This document shows, piece by piece, positions 46,677-56,297 of a stretch of DNA of 64,000 nucleotides. Made by a program: the position numbers and the translations under genes. The stretch covers positions 1 through 64,000 of the forward strand of contig JAYXKI010000009.1 in the NCBI GenBank assembly GCA_037892935.1, given 5' to 3'. The stretch comes from Phlebopus portentosus. Its lineage: Eukaryota; Basidiomycota; Agaricomycetes; Boletales; Boletinellaceae. A model generated the notes under the pieces. It had not been told where the DNA came from, did no database searches, and saw only the letters and a program-made list of their open reading frames with translations. How positions within the stretch are numbered: the first letter of the stretch is position 1; each line of letters begins with the position of its first letter.

Positions 46677-49357
46677 GGTCTCCTAAAGGACTCTTTTCGT
46701 TGGACTCGTTAAAATATAATTGTCCTGTTGTACAATATCAAGATGCGAATACCAGTGACGGTTTCACCCTTCGAAAGATCCTTACCGACGTGCTGCCAGA
46801 TGAATCTGAAGATGACAACGATGACTTCGAAGTCTATGAAGATTTATTTGTCAGAAGAACAGATGTGCAAGCAGGCGAACTGAGAGAGGAAGAGCGGAAT
46901 CAAACTGCTATAAAAAATGAGGTTGTGGCGGAAGCACCTTACCACGAGAACGTTGTTGCTCAGGCGAACGTCACTGAAGCAGTGTGGAATGTGGTAAGCA
47001 GACGCGCAGCTGAGGTATGGCGCGAGGGCATTGTGGACACAGACCAGTTCGTGCGACGGGCGGGAGGAAAAGAGTTAGATGCCTTCGTTAGCATTGTACA
47101 CCCAAAGGTAGCAGGAGATGACGAAGTGGACTTGTCGAACCCCCTACTCGAAGAAGAAAACTTCATTGATGCTCACGCACTGATCGGCTCAGGATGCACG
47201 GGCTCATGCATCGACGAAGGTTTTGTCAAATGGTATGGTTTCCCCACTCAAAGGTACATTCGGCCTAGACCAGTCTTCAATGCTGACGGAACAAGCAATG
47301 AGGCTGGATTGATCAAGGAATACGTAGTCGTACGAATGTTCTTTGGGAAATACGAGGAAGAGATTCGACTGGCAGTGACATCCTTAGCGTCAAGCAACAT
47401 CTTCCTCGGACATGACTGGTTGATGAAGCATAATCCTGAGATTGATTGGAGGTTAGGAACAGTTAAGTTCACCCATTGCCCTGACGAATGTGAGTCGCCA
47501 CTGTTGAGCAAGGAGATAGATGACGAGTTGGTGAGGAATGTGCGGATGAAGGAAGCAGCAAAATGGCCACCTTACCTGGAGGAATATGCCGACATCTTTA
47601 GTGAGGAATCGTTCAAACGCTTACCAAACCACCGAACGTGGGATCACGCTATTGACCTGAAGCCGGATTTCAAACCCAGTGACTACAAGGTTTACCCATT
47701 ATCGCCAAAAGAACAAGAAGCGATGAGGGAGTTCATTGAGGAAAACCTAGCGTCAGGACATATCCGACAGTCGAAGTCTCCAATGGCGTCACCATTCTTC
47801 TTTATCAAGAAAGAGGATGGGAGCTTACGAGCAATCCAAGACTATCGAAAGCTCAACGAAGGGACGGTCAAGAACAAATACCCATTACCGCTGATAAATG
47901 AGCTCATCGACAAGGTTAAGAATGCAAGGTACATCACGAAGCTCGACGTTCGTTGGGGATACTACAACATCTGGATTCGCGAAGGAGATGAGTGGAAGGC
48001 AGTGTTCTGGACAAATCTAGGCTTATTTGAACCCACAGTCATGTTCTTCGGCTTGTGTAATGCGCCAGCGACATTCCAAGGCTTTATGAACGACATCTTT
48101 CGGGAGCTAATCCATGAGGGTATTGTCATCATTTACCTCGATGACATTCTCATCTTCTCGAACGATCTAGAGGAACATCGCAGACGCACCAAACAAGTCT
48201 TTGAGATCCTTCGCCGAAACGGACTTTTCCTAAAGCCGCAGAAGTGCGAGTTTGAAGTCGACACAGTCAAGTACCTCGGGCACATCATTGGCAATGGCGA
48301 AGTTCGAATGGATCCCAAGAAGACGGCAGCAGTACAGGACTGGCCAGTTCCAAGGAACGTCCACAAACTGCAACAATTCCTGGGACTAGGGAATTGGTTG
48401 CGATGTTTCGTTAAGGATTACAGTTCGGTCGTCAAACCCTTGACTACACTGATGGGTAAGGTGGAATGGAAGTGGGGCGAAGATGAACAGGCAGCGTTCG
48501 AGGAATTGAAGCATCATCTGAGTAGTCCTCCCATGTTAGCGATACCCAACAGTGAGGACCCTTTCCGTGTAGAAGCAGATGCATCGGACTTTGCGACTGG
48601 AGGAGTCCTTCTCCAGAAACAAGATGGCAAATGGAAGGTGATCGCTTATCGGTCGTCAACATTCCTAGAGGCAGAGCAAAATTACGAGATTTACGATAAG
48701 GAAATGCTTGCCATCATTCAAGCCCTAAAGGAATGGCGACAATATCTCCAGGGAGCTAACCAACCTTTTGAGGTATGGACAGACCATGCAAATCTAACGT
48801 ACTTCCAATCGCCGCAGAAGTTAAATCGTCGACAAGCTTGTTGGCGACTCGATTTAGCTGAGTTCGATTTTACGCTAGTCCATAAACCTGGAAAGACGTT
48901 GGGAAAAGCCGATCTGTTGTCATGCCGAGCTGATTATGACAAGGGCGAGCACGATAACGAGAACGTGACTTTTGTCAAGAAGGAATGGTTGGTTAGAGGA
49001 ATGGTTCAGACGTCAAGGGAGGTACTCGTCGAAAAGGTCATGGAAGCGCAGAGACAAGAGGATGAGGGACTGAGGCCGAAGGACGTCGAGAAGAGAGGGG
49101 ACATGTGGAGAAAGGGCCGCCGACTATACATACCAGCGAGCGTCAGAGAGGACGTCATGAAGGAACACCATGACTCGACCCTGGCAGGACACCTAGGAGC
49201 AACAAAGACGATCCAGCTGATAGCACGCAGGTACTGGTGGCCAAGGATGAGTGCAGATGTGCAGGTGTATGTGTGGGGGTGTGATTGTTGTCAGCGGACA
49301 AAAGCTCTAAGGACAATGAGAGCAAAGGTTTTGCACCCTAATGAGGTGCCGGTGTAG
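46667..49357 (+). CDS. Element C Pol polyprotein, truncated (protease, RT, RNase H, partial integrase)
   Basis: An 896-codon open frame. The protease site reads ALIGSGC: the catalytic Asp of DSG is Gly, so this copy's protease should be dead. RT has KLDVRWGYYNI, FGLCNAPATFQGFMNDIF and YLDDILIFSND (about 48135). RNase H has EADASDFATGG and KEMLAIIQALKEW. The integrase zinc region ends CDCCQRTKA. The frame then runs a few codons into unrelated DNA. The ATG at 46667 replaces an ACG present in A and B, so natural expression probably relies on frameshifting from gag. Confidence 0.9.
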   Translation: MTGRSPKGLFSLDSLKYNCPVVQYQDANTSDGFTLRKILTDVLPDESEDDNDDFEVYEDLFVRRTDVQAGELREEERNQTAIKNEVVAEAPYHENVVAQANVTEAVWNVVSRRAAEVWREGIVDTDQFVRRAGGKELDAFVSIVHPKVAGDDEVDLSNPLLEEENFIDAHALIGSGCTGSCIDEGFVKWYGFPTQRYIRPRPVFNADGTSNEAGLIKEYVVVRMFFGKYEEEIRLAVTSLASSNIFLGHDWLMKHNPEIDWRLGTVKFTHCPDECESPLLSKEIDDELVRNVRMKEAAKWPPYLEEYADIFSEESFKRLPNHRTWDHAIDLKPDFKPSDYKVYPLSPKEQEAMREFIEENLASGHIRQSKSPMASPFFFIKKEDGSLRAIQDYRKLNEGTVKNKYPLPLINELIDKVKNARYITKLDVRWGYYNIWIREGDEWKAVFWTNLGLFEPTVMFFGLCNAPATFQGFMNDIFRELIHEGIVIIYLDDILIFSNDLEEHRRRTKQVFEILRRNGLFLKPQKCEFEVDTVKYLGHIIGNGEVRMDPKKTAAVQDWPVPRNVHKLQQFLGLGNWLRCFVKDYSSVVKPLTTLMGKVEWKWGEDEQAAFEELKHHLSSPPMLAIPNSEDPFRVEADASDFATGGVLLQKQDGKWKVIAYRSSTFLEAEQNYEIYDKEMLAIIQALKEWRQYLQGANQPFEVWTDHANLTYFQSPQKLNRRQACWRLDLAEFDFTLVHKPGKTLGKADLLSCRADYDKGEHDNENVTFVKKEWLVRGMVQTSREVLVEKVMEAQRQEDEGLRPKDVEKRGDMWRKGRRLYIPASVREDVMKEHHDSTLAGHLGATKTIQLIARRYWWPRMSADVQVYVWGCDCCQRTKALRTMRAKVLHPNEVPV

Positions 49358-50999
49358 ACTATCAGACTCTCCTAGACAGGGACAAAGGCGGCGGCGGCGG
49401 CGTTCGACCACAGGGAGGCGATGTCAAAGGTGTCGAGAGGAAAAAGGGGAGGTCCTACCAGATCTACAGACTACCTACAGGCTTTCAGAAGCGACACTCA
49501 GCTCAGATGTACAAGGATCTGGCCGTTAGGGCAGATCCGCCGCGCCTTCGAATAACTCGCCGCGGCGATCCGGGCCTCGGCGACTGTATAGGGATCGCCG
49601 AGTCCGACTGAACCGGCGAAGGGGTCGCAGCGGCGGACTGGGTGCGGGGCCGGCGGAGGTTCGCACCAGTGCAATTCCGCCTGGTAGTCGGGGAGATGAC
49701 GTCGGAACGACACAGAGAGGGTGCGGGAGAGAGAGAGTCGACACCACTTAAAAGGGGAGTAGTGTCGGCGGTGGGGCGACGCGGAGGCGGCGGAGGCGGC
49801 GAGAAGTGGGAGACTGGACTCAGTCGAAAAGGGGCGCCGGCGCCGACGGAAGGGGTGAACACAAGAAGAGTGACAGCTGCGTCGAGGCGTCGACGAAGTA
49901 TAACAGATGCCTAGAAGAGTGACGGCTGCGTCGAGGCGTTGAGGAAGAATCACAAATGTTCAGGGCCCGAGCGGCGGCGGAGGCTAGAGAGAGAGAGACG
50001 GCGATGCAGATATGAGTGGGACGTCCCCGGAGCGATTACTAGACGAGTGACAGCTGCGCAGAGGGGAGACGACCAGGGCGGCAAATGAGCTCGGCGGCTT
50101 CTATCCTGTGAGATCCGGGGCCACGCCGTCAGGACGGGATCGGCGAGGGCACGTGACCGGGAGTTCGCCCGATCCGGCTGTCTGATTCTTTGTATATACT
50201 GGTTTCTTGAAGGAGGTTTCTTTACTTGTGGTTGGTCTCTGGTAGCTGCGTTCTAGAGTGTATATCTGCTGTTTTTTTTGGATAGATACATGCTCTCTAT
50301 ATATACTATGAGTCCTTGATAAGAAATATCACTTAAAGCGGCGGGCGGCGAGGCGTGACAGGCGCGCCGCAACGGCGGGGGCCGCCGCCGAGATGCGCCG
50401 CCAAGCCACCAAGACCTAGGGGCGCCCCAATCGGAATGGCGGAGTGCTGGTACGTCGTGTCGAATGTCGGGGCCGTTCGGATCGGTCAGGGCGCGCTCTA
50501 TATAGATCTGAAACGCCAAGGGGTCGAATAAAACTAAAAAGGGGAATATACGGATGGCCGCCGGGCACGCTACCGCGCTCGGCGTACAATGTGGGATGAT
50601 AAGAATATGAAACAATCAACGAAATGGACCTGAGATTGGCTATCGTTCACCCAGCCGGCGCGGCGGCGGGCATACACCTCCGCGATAGCGCGATATACAT
50701 CCGCCGCAGCGTATCCAGCCGCCGTGCGAGCACTTCCGAAGCCCGGAGTCACCGGATTCGGCGGAACCGTTCTTGAGAGAGGCTGGAGAAGGGGAACTAG
50801 GATTTGGTCGAAGGGAGGACAAGGTGATCATAAGATAGGAGTGGAGGCGTCGCCGCCGGTTCGTATGGTCGGCGGCGGCGGCGGCGTGGATGCTGTTCCT
50901 AGGCCGCCGAAGGTCCGGCGGCCGCTGAGCAGGCTGTATTATGGGTAACGGCGGCGAAGGCTGGTTTGCTGACAATAGTATGTGGGGTGTCCTGGGTAT
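49353..50999. other. GC-rich accessory segment, possibly another LTR element
   Basis: 1.65 kb, strongly GC-rich with GGC/GCC runs and no convincing coding frame. It starts TGTAGACTATC exactly where element C breaks off, contains TATA-like words near 50190 and 50300, and has a possible LTR end GATAAGAAATATCA near 50331. A short repeat GAGTGACAGCTGCG recurs near 49867 and 50044 (GAGTGACGGCTGCG near 49918). The segment is interrupted at 50999 by the family D element and continues at 63717. A 5' LTR plus leader of an unrelated retroelement is one explanation, not proven. Confidence 0.35.
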
Positions 51000-52603
51000 T
51001 GTTACGAAAATTGTGGATATACAATGCGGCGTGGTATCAGACGCTTTACACACCGAATTATGCAGCCCAATCCAGAGCATTTCGAAAGGCTTCAAGGACA
51101 GAATAGTGGAGGCGATTCTCGCCCACTAGTACAGCAAGGACCTGGGGAGGTCGCTGTGGAATATATTCAAGAGGAACCCGATCGACGATATTACGAGGAC
51201 GAACGCGACGAAAGGGAGGACCCATACGATTTACAGCAAGGACTAGCTGGAATGCATATTGGACATACTCCTCCACCCGAGCGAAGCTACGTGGACATGG
51301 AAGAACGGAACATCGCAAGATACGTGGAACTCCTGCAGAAGAGACGATATCGACATAGTGCAACCAGACGCTTTGTTCATGAAAGCCTGGTCTGTACAAA
51401 CTGCTATTTGGCATACCAAAGGAGTTGGGTTCTTTCGGAGTGGCTCCTCAAGAACTTCGTGGAGCGCTTAGTAACTAGGGAAGGAGCCGATGTCAAGATT
51501 CGCATAAACCCGGACCCTCAGAACGAACGTTTGACCAACCATTACCGAACCGCGGAATGAGCGCATACGACCACGAGGTATCTGTATGGCTTGGCGATAG
51601 GGATATCTATGCACTGAAGGTTGGCGTGAGAGCTTGGATCAATCAGCATCGTCACCAGACCTTGTGTCGAAACACTGCAGTGGAAGTCGATTGGCCGATC
51701 TATTACAGGGCGCCATCGGACGTCGAAAGTCTTATCGAAGAAGCAACAGATCGAATGCTAGAAGCATGGGAACGATCGGAAGAAGGGGTTATTACAGTCG
51801 ACGAATGGCGCGGGACGAATCACCTGGGAAGAAGATACAGGTTAACGTCGGGTACCGGACTACAATTCTCTGACATCGATATCGCGGCTAGGCACAGAAG
51901 GGTGTCTGCTAAATTTACACAGCCGCCGAGGTTAATCTCCGATGATCGGCAGGGGTTGCCGATTCCAAATCCCGAGATAACGGTCAGCCCCATGATGGAA
52001 GACTAACGGCAGAAGCTCGGCCGGAGTAACGGAGCACCGGCGAAGCGAGATTGCGGCACAGGGAAGAAGTCTCTCGTGGGAGGTTTGGCATTAAGGATTA
52101 ACATGTGATAGGAACGGAGATCGATAGAAGCCTGGGGAAAGCTTCTTCGGAACGGAAGGAAATTAGGGCCTGCCTAATAGGGAAGGAAGTAGTCGGTGGT
52201 GCAACCAGGAGTTTTGGTGGCACCACCAGAGTTGTCAGTGGTACTACAGACTCAAGAGAGTAGTAGTGACACCAGCTGAAACACATTGTCCTAACCAATA
52301 GCGAGGCATGGCCGGTAGTATTTGGTAGTCGGTAGTATTCAGTGGAAACTTTATTTAAGGCGCCAGCTGAGCGGGGTGTTGTCCCTCAGCAAAATTATTT
52401 TGTACTTTCAATCATAACTGTACCCCTTTGATTGAACCTCTGCTCTACTACTGGGTCAAGCTTGAGCCTATAGCTCGCTTCTTAGTAGTACATCTAACCT
52501 TCGCTACTCTACTCTCCAATCGTACATTGTCAGAAGGAGGAAGCAGGGACTTGTTCCGGTACGCTCGGACTAACCACCTCGTCCGAAAATACTGGTCCTA
52601 ACA
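51000..52603 (+). repeat. 5' LTR of complete family D element (1604 bp)
   Basis: TGTTACG...CCTAACA. It differs from the 3' LTR by about seven substitutions, several at CG sites, and one G deletion. TATA-like TATTTAA at 52352-52358 places the transcription start about 220 bp before the LTR end, leaving about 1.38 kb of U3. Confidence 0.95.
51024..52006 (+). pseudogene. LTR-encoded ORF in 5' LTR, broken by a 1-bp deletion
   Basis: Same ORF as 62131-63114, but one G is missing after 51502 (CGC where the other copies have CGGC). The frame is split into 51024-51560 and 51557-52006. The change postdates insertion because the 3' LTR has the intact frame. Confidence 0.9.
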
Positions 52604-52706
52604 TTATAATTTTGCTCCAATCCTGGGATAATCAATCTTGCTGTTTCATAGTGCAATACCCACTATCGATCAGTAAGTATTGCTCTGCCCTGGGAGGGTT
52701 TCTTCT

Positions 52707-53658
52707 ATGCCTGTTAATACAATTAGCTGATCATCGATAAGCGTATCGTCGACGGCTAAAGCAGGCTTACACACTCCATCGGAGTTTTGTTAGAGCGCTC
52801 CATACATTCGAGGAAGAAGTCAATTCGGCGTTTCGCACGATAAACTTCTATCGAGGTAAGAAGCACTCAAACACCCCTATCCTAGAACCCTACCGGTCGG
52901 TTATACTATCCGCCCTGGAGCTTCGAATCAACGCCGAAAGACACGAAAGAGTTGGGAGGAAGTTCTTGCTTGTACACGCGGACAACCTATTGAACGGACA
53001 CAGTTTTAATTGGGAAGCACTCAGAGGTCCTACGCCGGTTGAAGAAGAACTACTCGCTCTGTGTCAGGAATATAAAGCGTTCGAATACACCCTACTCGAG
53101 CATTCTCATTTCCTCCATCAAGTCCTTTTACAAGTTTATCAAGGCAACTATACTACTGCGAAACAACTATGTCACCGATGGAATTGTGGCAAGTTGGTTG
53201 GTCTAGTCTCTGGTTTACACTCTGCATCGTCTGGTTTTCTTCCATGGTATACGTCATTGCTCAACAACTCCGAGGTCGAATCAGCCTTCTTCGAGGCTTT
53301 GGAACGCTATGGACGTGGGTGGAACGGCAAGACAACGAAAGAAGTTCCCCATTCCGTCGTGCCGGTCGGAGATTTCTACTCCAAACTCAACGACTGGCAG
53401 TTCCTCAACCCGGACCTGGAGAACGTATGGAATCCGCTCTGGCACGTATCAGCGAACGACTCGACAGTCTACACGGACGCTTGGACCGAATGGTCAGTGC
53501 TGACGAGCAACCCAACCAAGTTGTCTCCGCCCTGCGACACGCCGTCATCGACCTCGACAATCGACTTACTAGCGTTGATCGGTCCCTCAGAACTCTCACA
53601 GCTACTGTCGCTCGACTCTACGACATGGGCTCTCAATACTCCGAGAACCTTACCGTAG
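52707..53658 (+). CDS. Family D pre-gag ORF1 (about 300 aa, unknown function)
   Basis: An open frame from 52741 to 53658. The first ATG route I can see is a short exon ATGCCT at 52707-52712, then a 52-nt GT-AG intron (52713-52764), then AYTLHRSFVRALHTFEEE. The protein reads as a genuine helical product: VILSALELRINAERHERVGRKFLL, LLNGHSFNWEALRG, VEEELLALCQEYKAFEYTLLEH, YTTAKQLCHRWNCGKL. The last 80 or so codons (from about 53430) look less protein-like and overlap ORF2 in the -1 frame, so the product may switch frame or end there. Exon and intron are inferred. I recognise no family. Confidence 0.55.
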
Positions 53659-55076
53659 AAGGACAGACACTGGGGGAGTTTCTGGCGCATATTCAGGGAC
53701 ATGTCGGAGATGCGATCGCCGAGGCAGTCATCACCAACCTCAGGCGAGAAGGCGAACAGCGAGACGTACGGATCAACTACGCGTTCGGTATTCTTCAGGC
53801 TCGTATTCTGGGAGCGATAACAATGGCCATTCAGGGCAGTCAGTCAGCCCTTGCTCAACAAGTGGTCAACTCCCAGCAAGAGATTATTCGGCTCACTGGC
53901 ACGGACTTCCTGCAGTTACACACGCAGGCTAGCTACCTGGTCGAACAGGTTGAGGCTATTCGAGCCCGGATCAGCAATGCCGAAGAAGAACTCATGGCCC
54001 AGTACTCGATCACGGAAGGCATTCGTCGGATCCAACAAACGATTAGGCTTCGTCAATCCTACCTGACGCAGCGAGCTAGGCGAGGAAGGGCGAGGTTGAG
54101 CCCTGACTCCCCGCTGCAAGGTAGAGGCCTAGGTCTAGCCAGCCGCTTCGAAAGCGTAAGCTCGGACTCCGACGATGACCAGATGCCCCACCTGATCCCA
54201 GCAAGAGAACGCTTTGTGGATCAGATGGTTGAGATCATTCGCCAGAGCAGGGAACCTGAAGGAACGGACACTCGAACAGGACAACCATCATCGCAGTTAC
54301 GACAGCGGGCAGTAGAAGTTGGAAGGAACTATGTCGCTGAGGTAGTTGCGGAACGAGGGCTGGTAGCACCTACTGTGCTCGCCCAAGAGGAACAGGAAGT
54401 CGAAGGAAGCATCGAAGTTGAAGAAGATCTCCCGGACTACGTCTCCACAGAAACGCAACCCGGAAGCCTGGACCAGCAAGCAGAAGAACTGCTGAGGGAG
54501 GTGATTCCCGAGTCACCACAGCCCTGGCCATCCAACGACGGATGGGGACCGCCTCCCGATGCTGGGGAAGCATGGCAGGCGGACAACACGGCGGAAACGG
54601 GGTATGGCACGGGAATCCGGGAGCTCATGTGGAATGAGCAGGGAGAACTCGTCGAGGGAGCGATTCAACGGCTGGGATGGAATGGCCACTACGTCGAAAG
54701 AAACCACCTTCAATACCCGCACCAGGACTCGCCGCCAGGATCGCCTACTCCAAGTGCTCTTGAGCTTGAGGAGAGAGAAGCAAGGCTCCAGGCGGTCAGT
54801 GAGTACTCCCCAGACTCTGATTATATCTATGATCCTATCATTCGTCCTAACAGCTGCCCTATACCTTCGGACTCTCTCGACATACGAGAGGGACCACTGA
54901 GGCAGGGGGTAGCGAACATGGCGATGGTAGTTTGGGTACGAGGTAACAACGTAGAAGAGCCAACCAGCGAGGATCAAGAGTACTTCGATGCGAACGACGA
55001 CTGGGAGACAGAAGAGGAAAGCGAGGAACACGAAAGCGGCGAGGAACGATACGAAGCTCGGGAAGAAAGGAGATAG
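53169..55076 (+). CDS. Family D pre-gag ORF2 (up to 635 aa, coiled-coil, unknown function)
   Basis: Open from 53169 to the stop at 55076; the convincing part starts at the ATG at 53427 (MESALARISERLDSLHGRLD). A long heptad-rich coiled-coil region follows (VVSALRHAVIDLDNRL; ILQARILGAITMAIQG; VEQVEAIRARISNAEEEL), then an Arg-rich stretch near 54080, then an acidic, Pro/Glu-rich C-terminal third (about 54180-55076). If translation begins at 53169, a 20-residue hydrophobic segment (SSLWFTLCIVWFSSMVYVIA) would form a signal anchor, but that part overlaps ORF1 and may be non-coding. It sits where a Gag matrix-like extension could be, but is separated from gag by 197 bp. Function unknown. Confidence 0.55.
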   Translation: MSPMELWQVGWSSLWFTLCIVWFSSMVYVIAQQLRGRISLLRGFGTLWTWVERQDNERSSPFRRAGRRFLLQTQRLAVPQPGPGERMESALARISERLDSLHGRLDRMVSADEQPNQVVSALRHAVIDLDNRLTSVDRSLRTLTATVARLYDMGSQYSENLTVEGQTLGEFLAHIQGHVGDAIAEAVITNLRREGEQRDVRINYAFGILQARILGAITMAIQGSQSALAQQVVNSQQEIIRLTGTDFLQLHTQASYLVEQVEAIRARISNAEEELMAQYSITEGIRRIQQTIRLRQSYLTQRARRGRARLSPDSPLQGRGLGLASRFESVSSDSDDDQMPHLIPARERFVDQMVEIIRQSREPEGTDTRTGQPSSQLRQRAVEVGRNYVAEVVAERGLVAPTVLAQEEQEVEGSIEVEEDLPDYVSTETQPGSLDQQAEELLREVIPESPQPWPSNDGWGPPPDAGEAWQADNTAETGYGTGIRELMWNEQGELVEGAIQRLGWNGHYVERNHLQYPHQDSPPGSPTPSALELEEREARLQAVSEYSPDSDYIYDPIIRPNSCPIPSDSLDIREGPLRQGVANMAMVVWVRGNNVEEPTSEDQEYFDANDDWETEEESEEHESGEERYEAREERR

Positions 55077-55273
55077 GCCCTGGTTTAGAGCTGGGAGCTT
55101 GCCAGGAGGAAGGAAGACGCCCAAGAACCGACCGGGGAGGAAGGGTAAGGTGGCTAGTTGGAAAGCGGAGGTGGTACTCGCTGGATAACTTAGCTACTAA
55201 ACCATGTATTATTGTAATGCGCTAAATGAGAGTGATACTCATAAAAATGTTGGTTGAATTCGTCTAGGTCAAT

Positions 55274-56297
55274 ATGTCAAACAAAGACATCATGAAGTAT
55301 CCCTTGTTTAAGGGAAACCCTTATGAGTCGCTTGAGAACTTCCAGAATCAAATGATCAGCCGGTTGAATGAAAAACATCCGAGCGACCCAGTCAAGAGGG
55401 TTAAGATTATTCTGGAATGTCTGCGAGGTCAAGCTCAGACTTGGGTTAATGGCAAATGGGCCGTGAACAGAAATCAATTAGTCTCCACCTACAAGCGGAA
55501 TGCGAACAATGAGCTTGTTATGGACAAGAAGGGTGGATGGGACGATGAGGATGATCTATGGAACGAATTAGCGCTCAACCATAACGGCATTTTTGGACTT
55601 CAAGAAGAAGCCGAGCGAAATATTAGGACGATTTATCAGGAACGGGCGCGGGTGAAGCAGTATAACAGGGCCTTTGACGACATTAGGATGAGGCTGCCAA
55701 AGCACTACGACCATCAGGCACTGATTTACGAGTACAAGAGAGGACTCAATCAAACGATCCTAAAGGCTCTGCTTACGAATACAGACCACCCAGAATGGGA
55801 CCTGAACCAATGGAAGGAGAACGCTAGTAATCTGGAGGCCAGTCTGATGGCTGCCAAGGTGATAGGCAGCAATAGGAAGTACACCCCTATGTTTAAAGAT
55901 GGGCAGGCAGTATCGTACACGCCAGTGCCCCCAGAAGCTCGCCGTCCAGCTGAGTTTCTGGGTGAGCCTATGGACATCGACATGTCTAGGCGCTTTACTA
56001 GTGGGGTCCCGAGGAGATGCCGGGATATGCTGGGCATGCGGCAAGACAGGTCACTTCGCACGGGACTGCAATAATGTAGGGCGAGACACACAGGGAAGCC
56101 GTGGACACCGAACCAACTACAAGAGACGGGTGCAGAAGAGACGATCTGGCAAGACTGGCCGCTTCCTAAAACGCCGGGAAGTTGGGATTAGCAGCGATTC
56201 TGAAATGGAGGAACTACTGGACAAGAAAACGAAGTTACCAAGGCGTAAGGAACGGGCTTCGTATGCCCTCGAGGAGGATTCCGAGGAGGATTTTTGA
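55274..56297 (+). pseudogene. Family D gag: capsid and zinc knuckle in different frames
   Basis: From ATG 55274 the frame encodes a capsid-like protein (YPLFKGNPYESLENFQNQM, VKRVKIILECLRGQAQTW, ALIYEYKRGLNQTILKALL), as in Gag proteins of the retrotransposon Gag superfamily. The nucleocapsid knuckle CWACGKTGHFARDC at about 56030 and the basic-acidic tail to 56297 are in the +1 frame, so a shift lies at about 55985-56025. It may be an inactivating indel or programmed. The end GAT TTT TGA overlaps pol in the -1 frame. Confidence 0.75.

Larger units (their letters stand above)
44329..49352 (+). mobile_element. Gypsy/chromovirus element C, 3'-truncated
   Basis: LTR, leader, gag and most of pol on the plus strand, closely similar to element B. 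Homology stops at 49352, just after the integrase zinc region (…VLHPNEVP), where unrelated sequence beginning TGTAGACTATC starts. The integrase core, chromodomain and 3' LTR are lost. Confidence 0.95.

Noticed and set aside
49498..49953. A 151-aa ORF in the GC-rich segment
   Set aside because: Several overlapping frames are open there because of GC-rich low complexity. None looks like a protein family.
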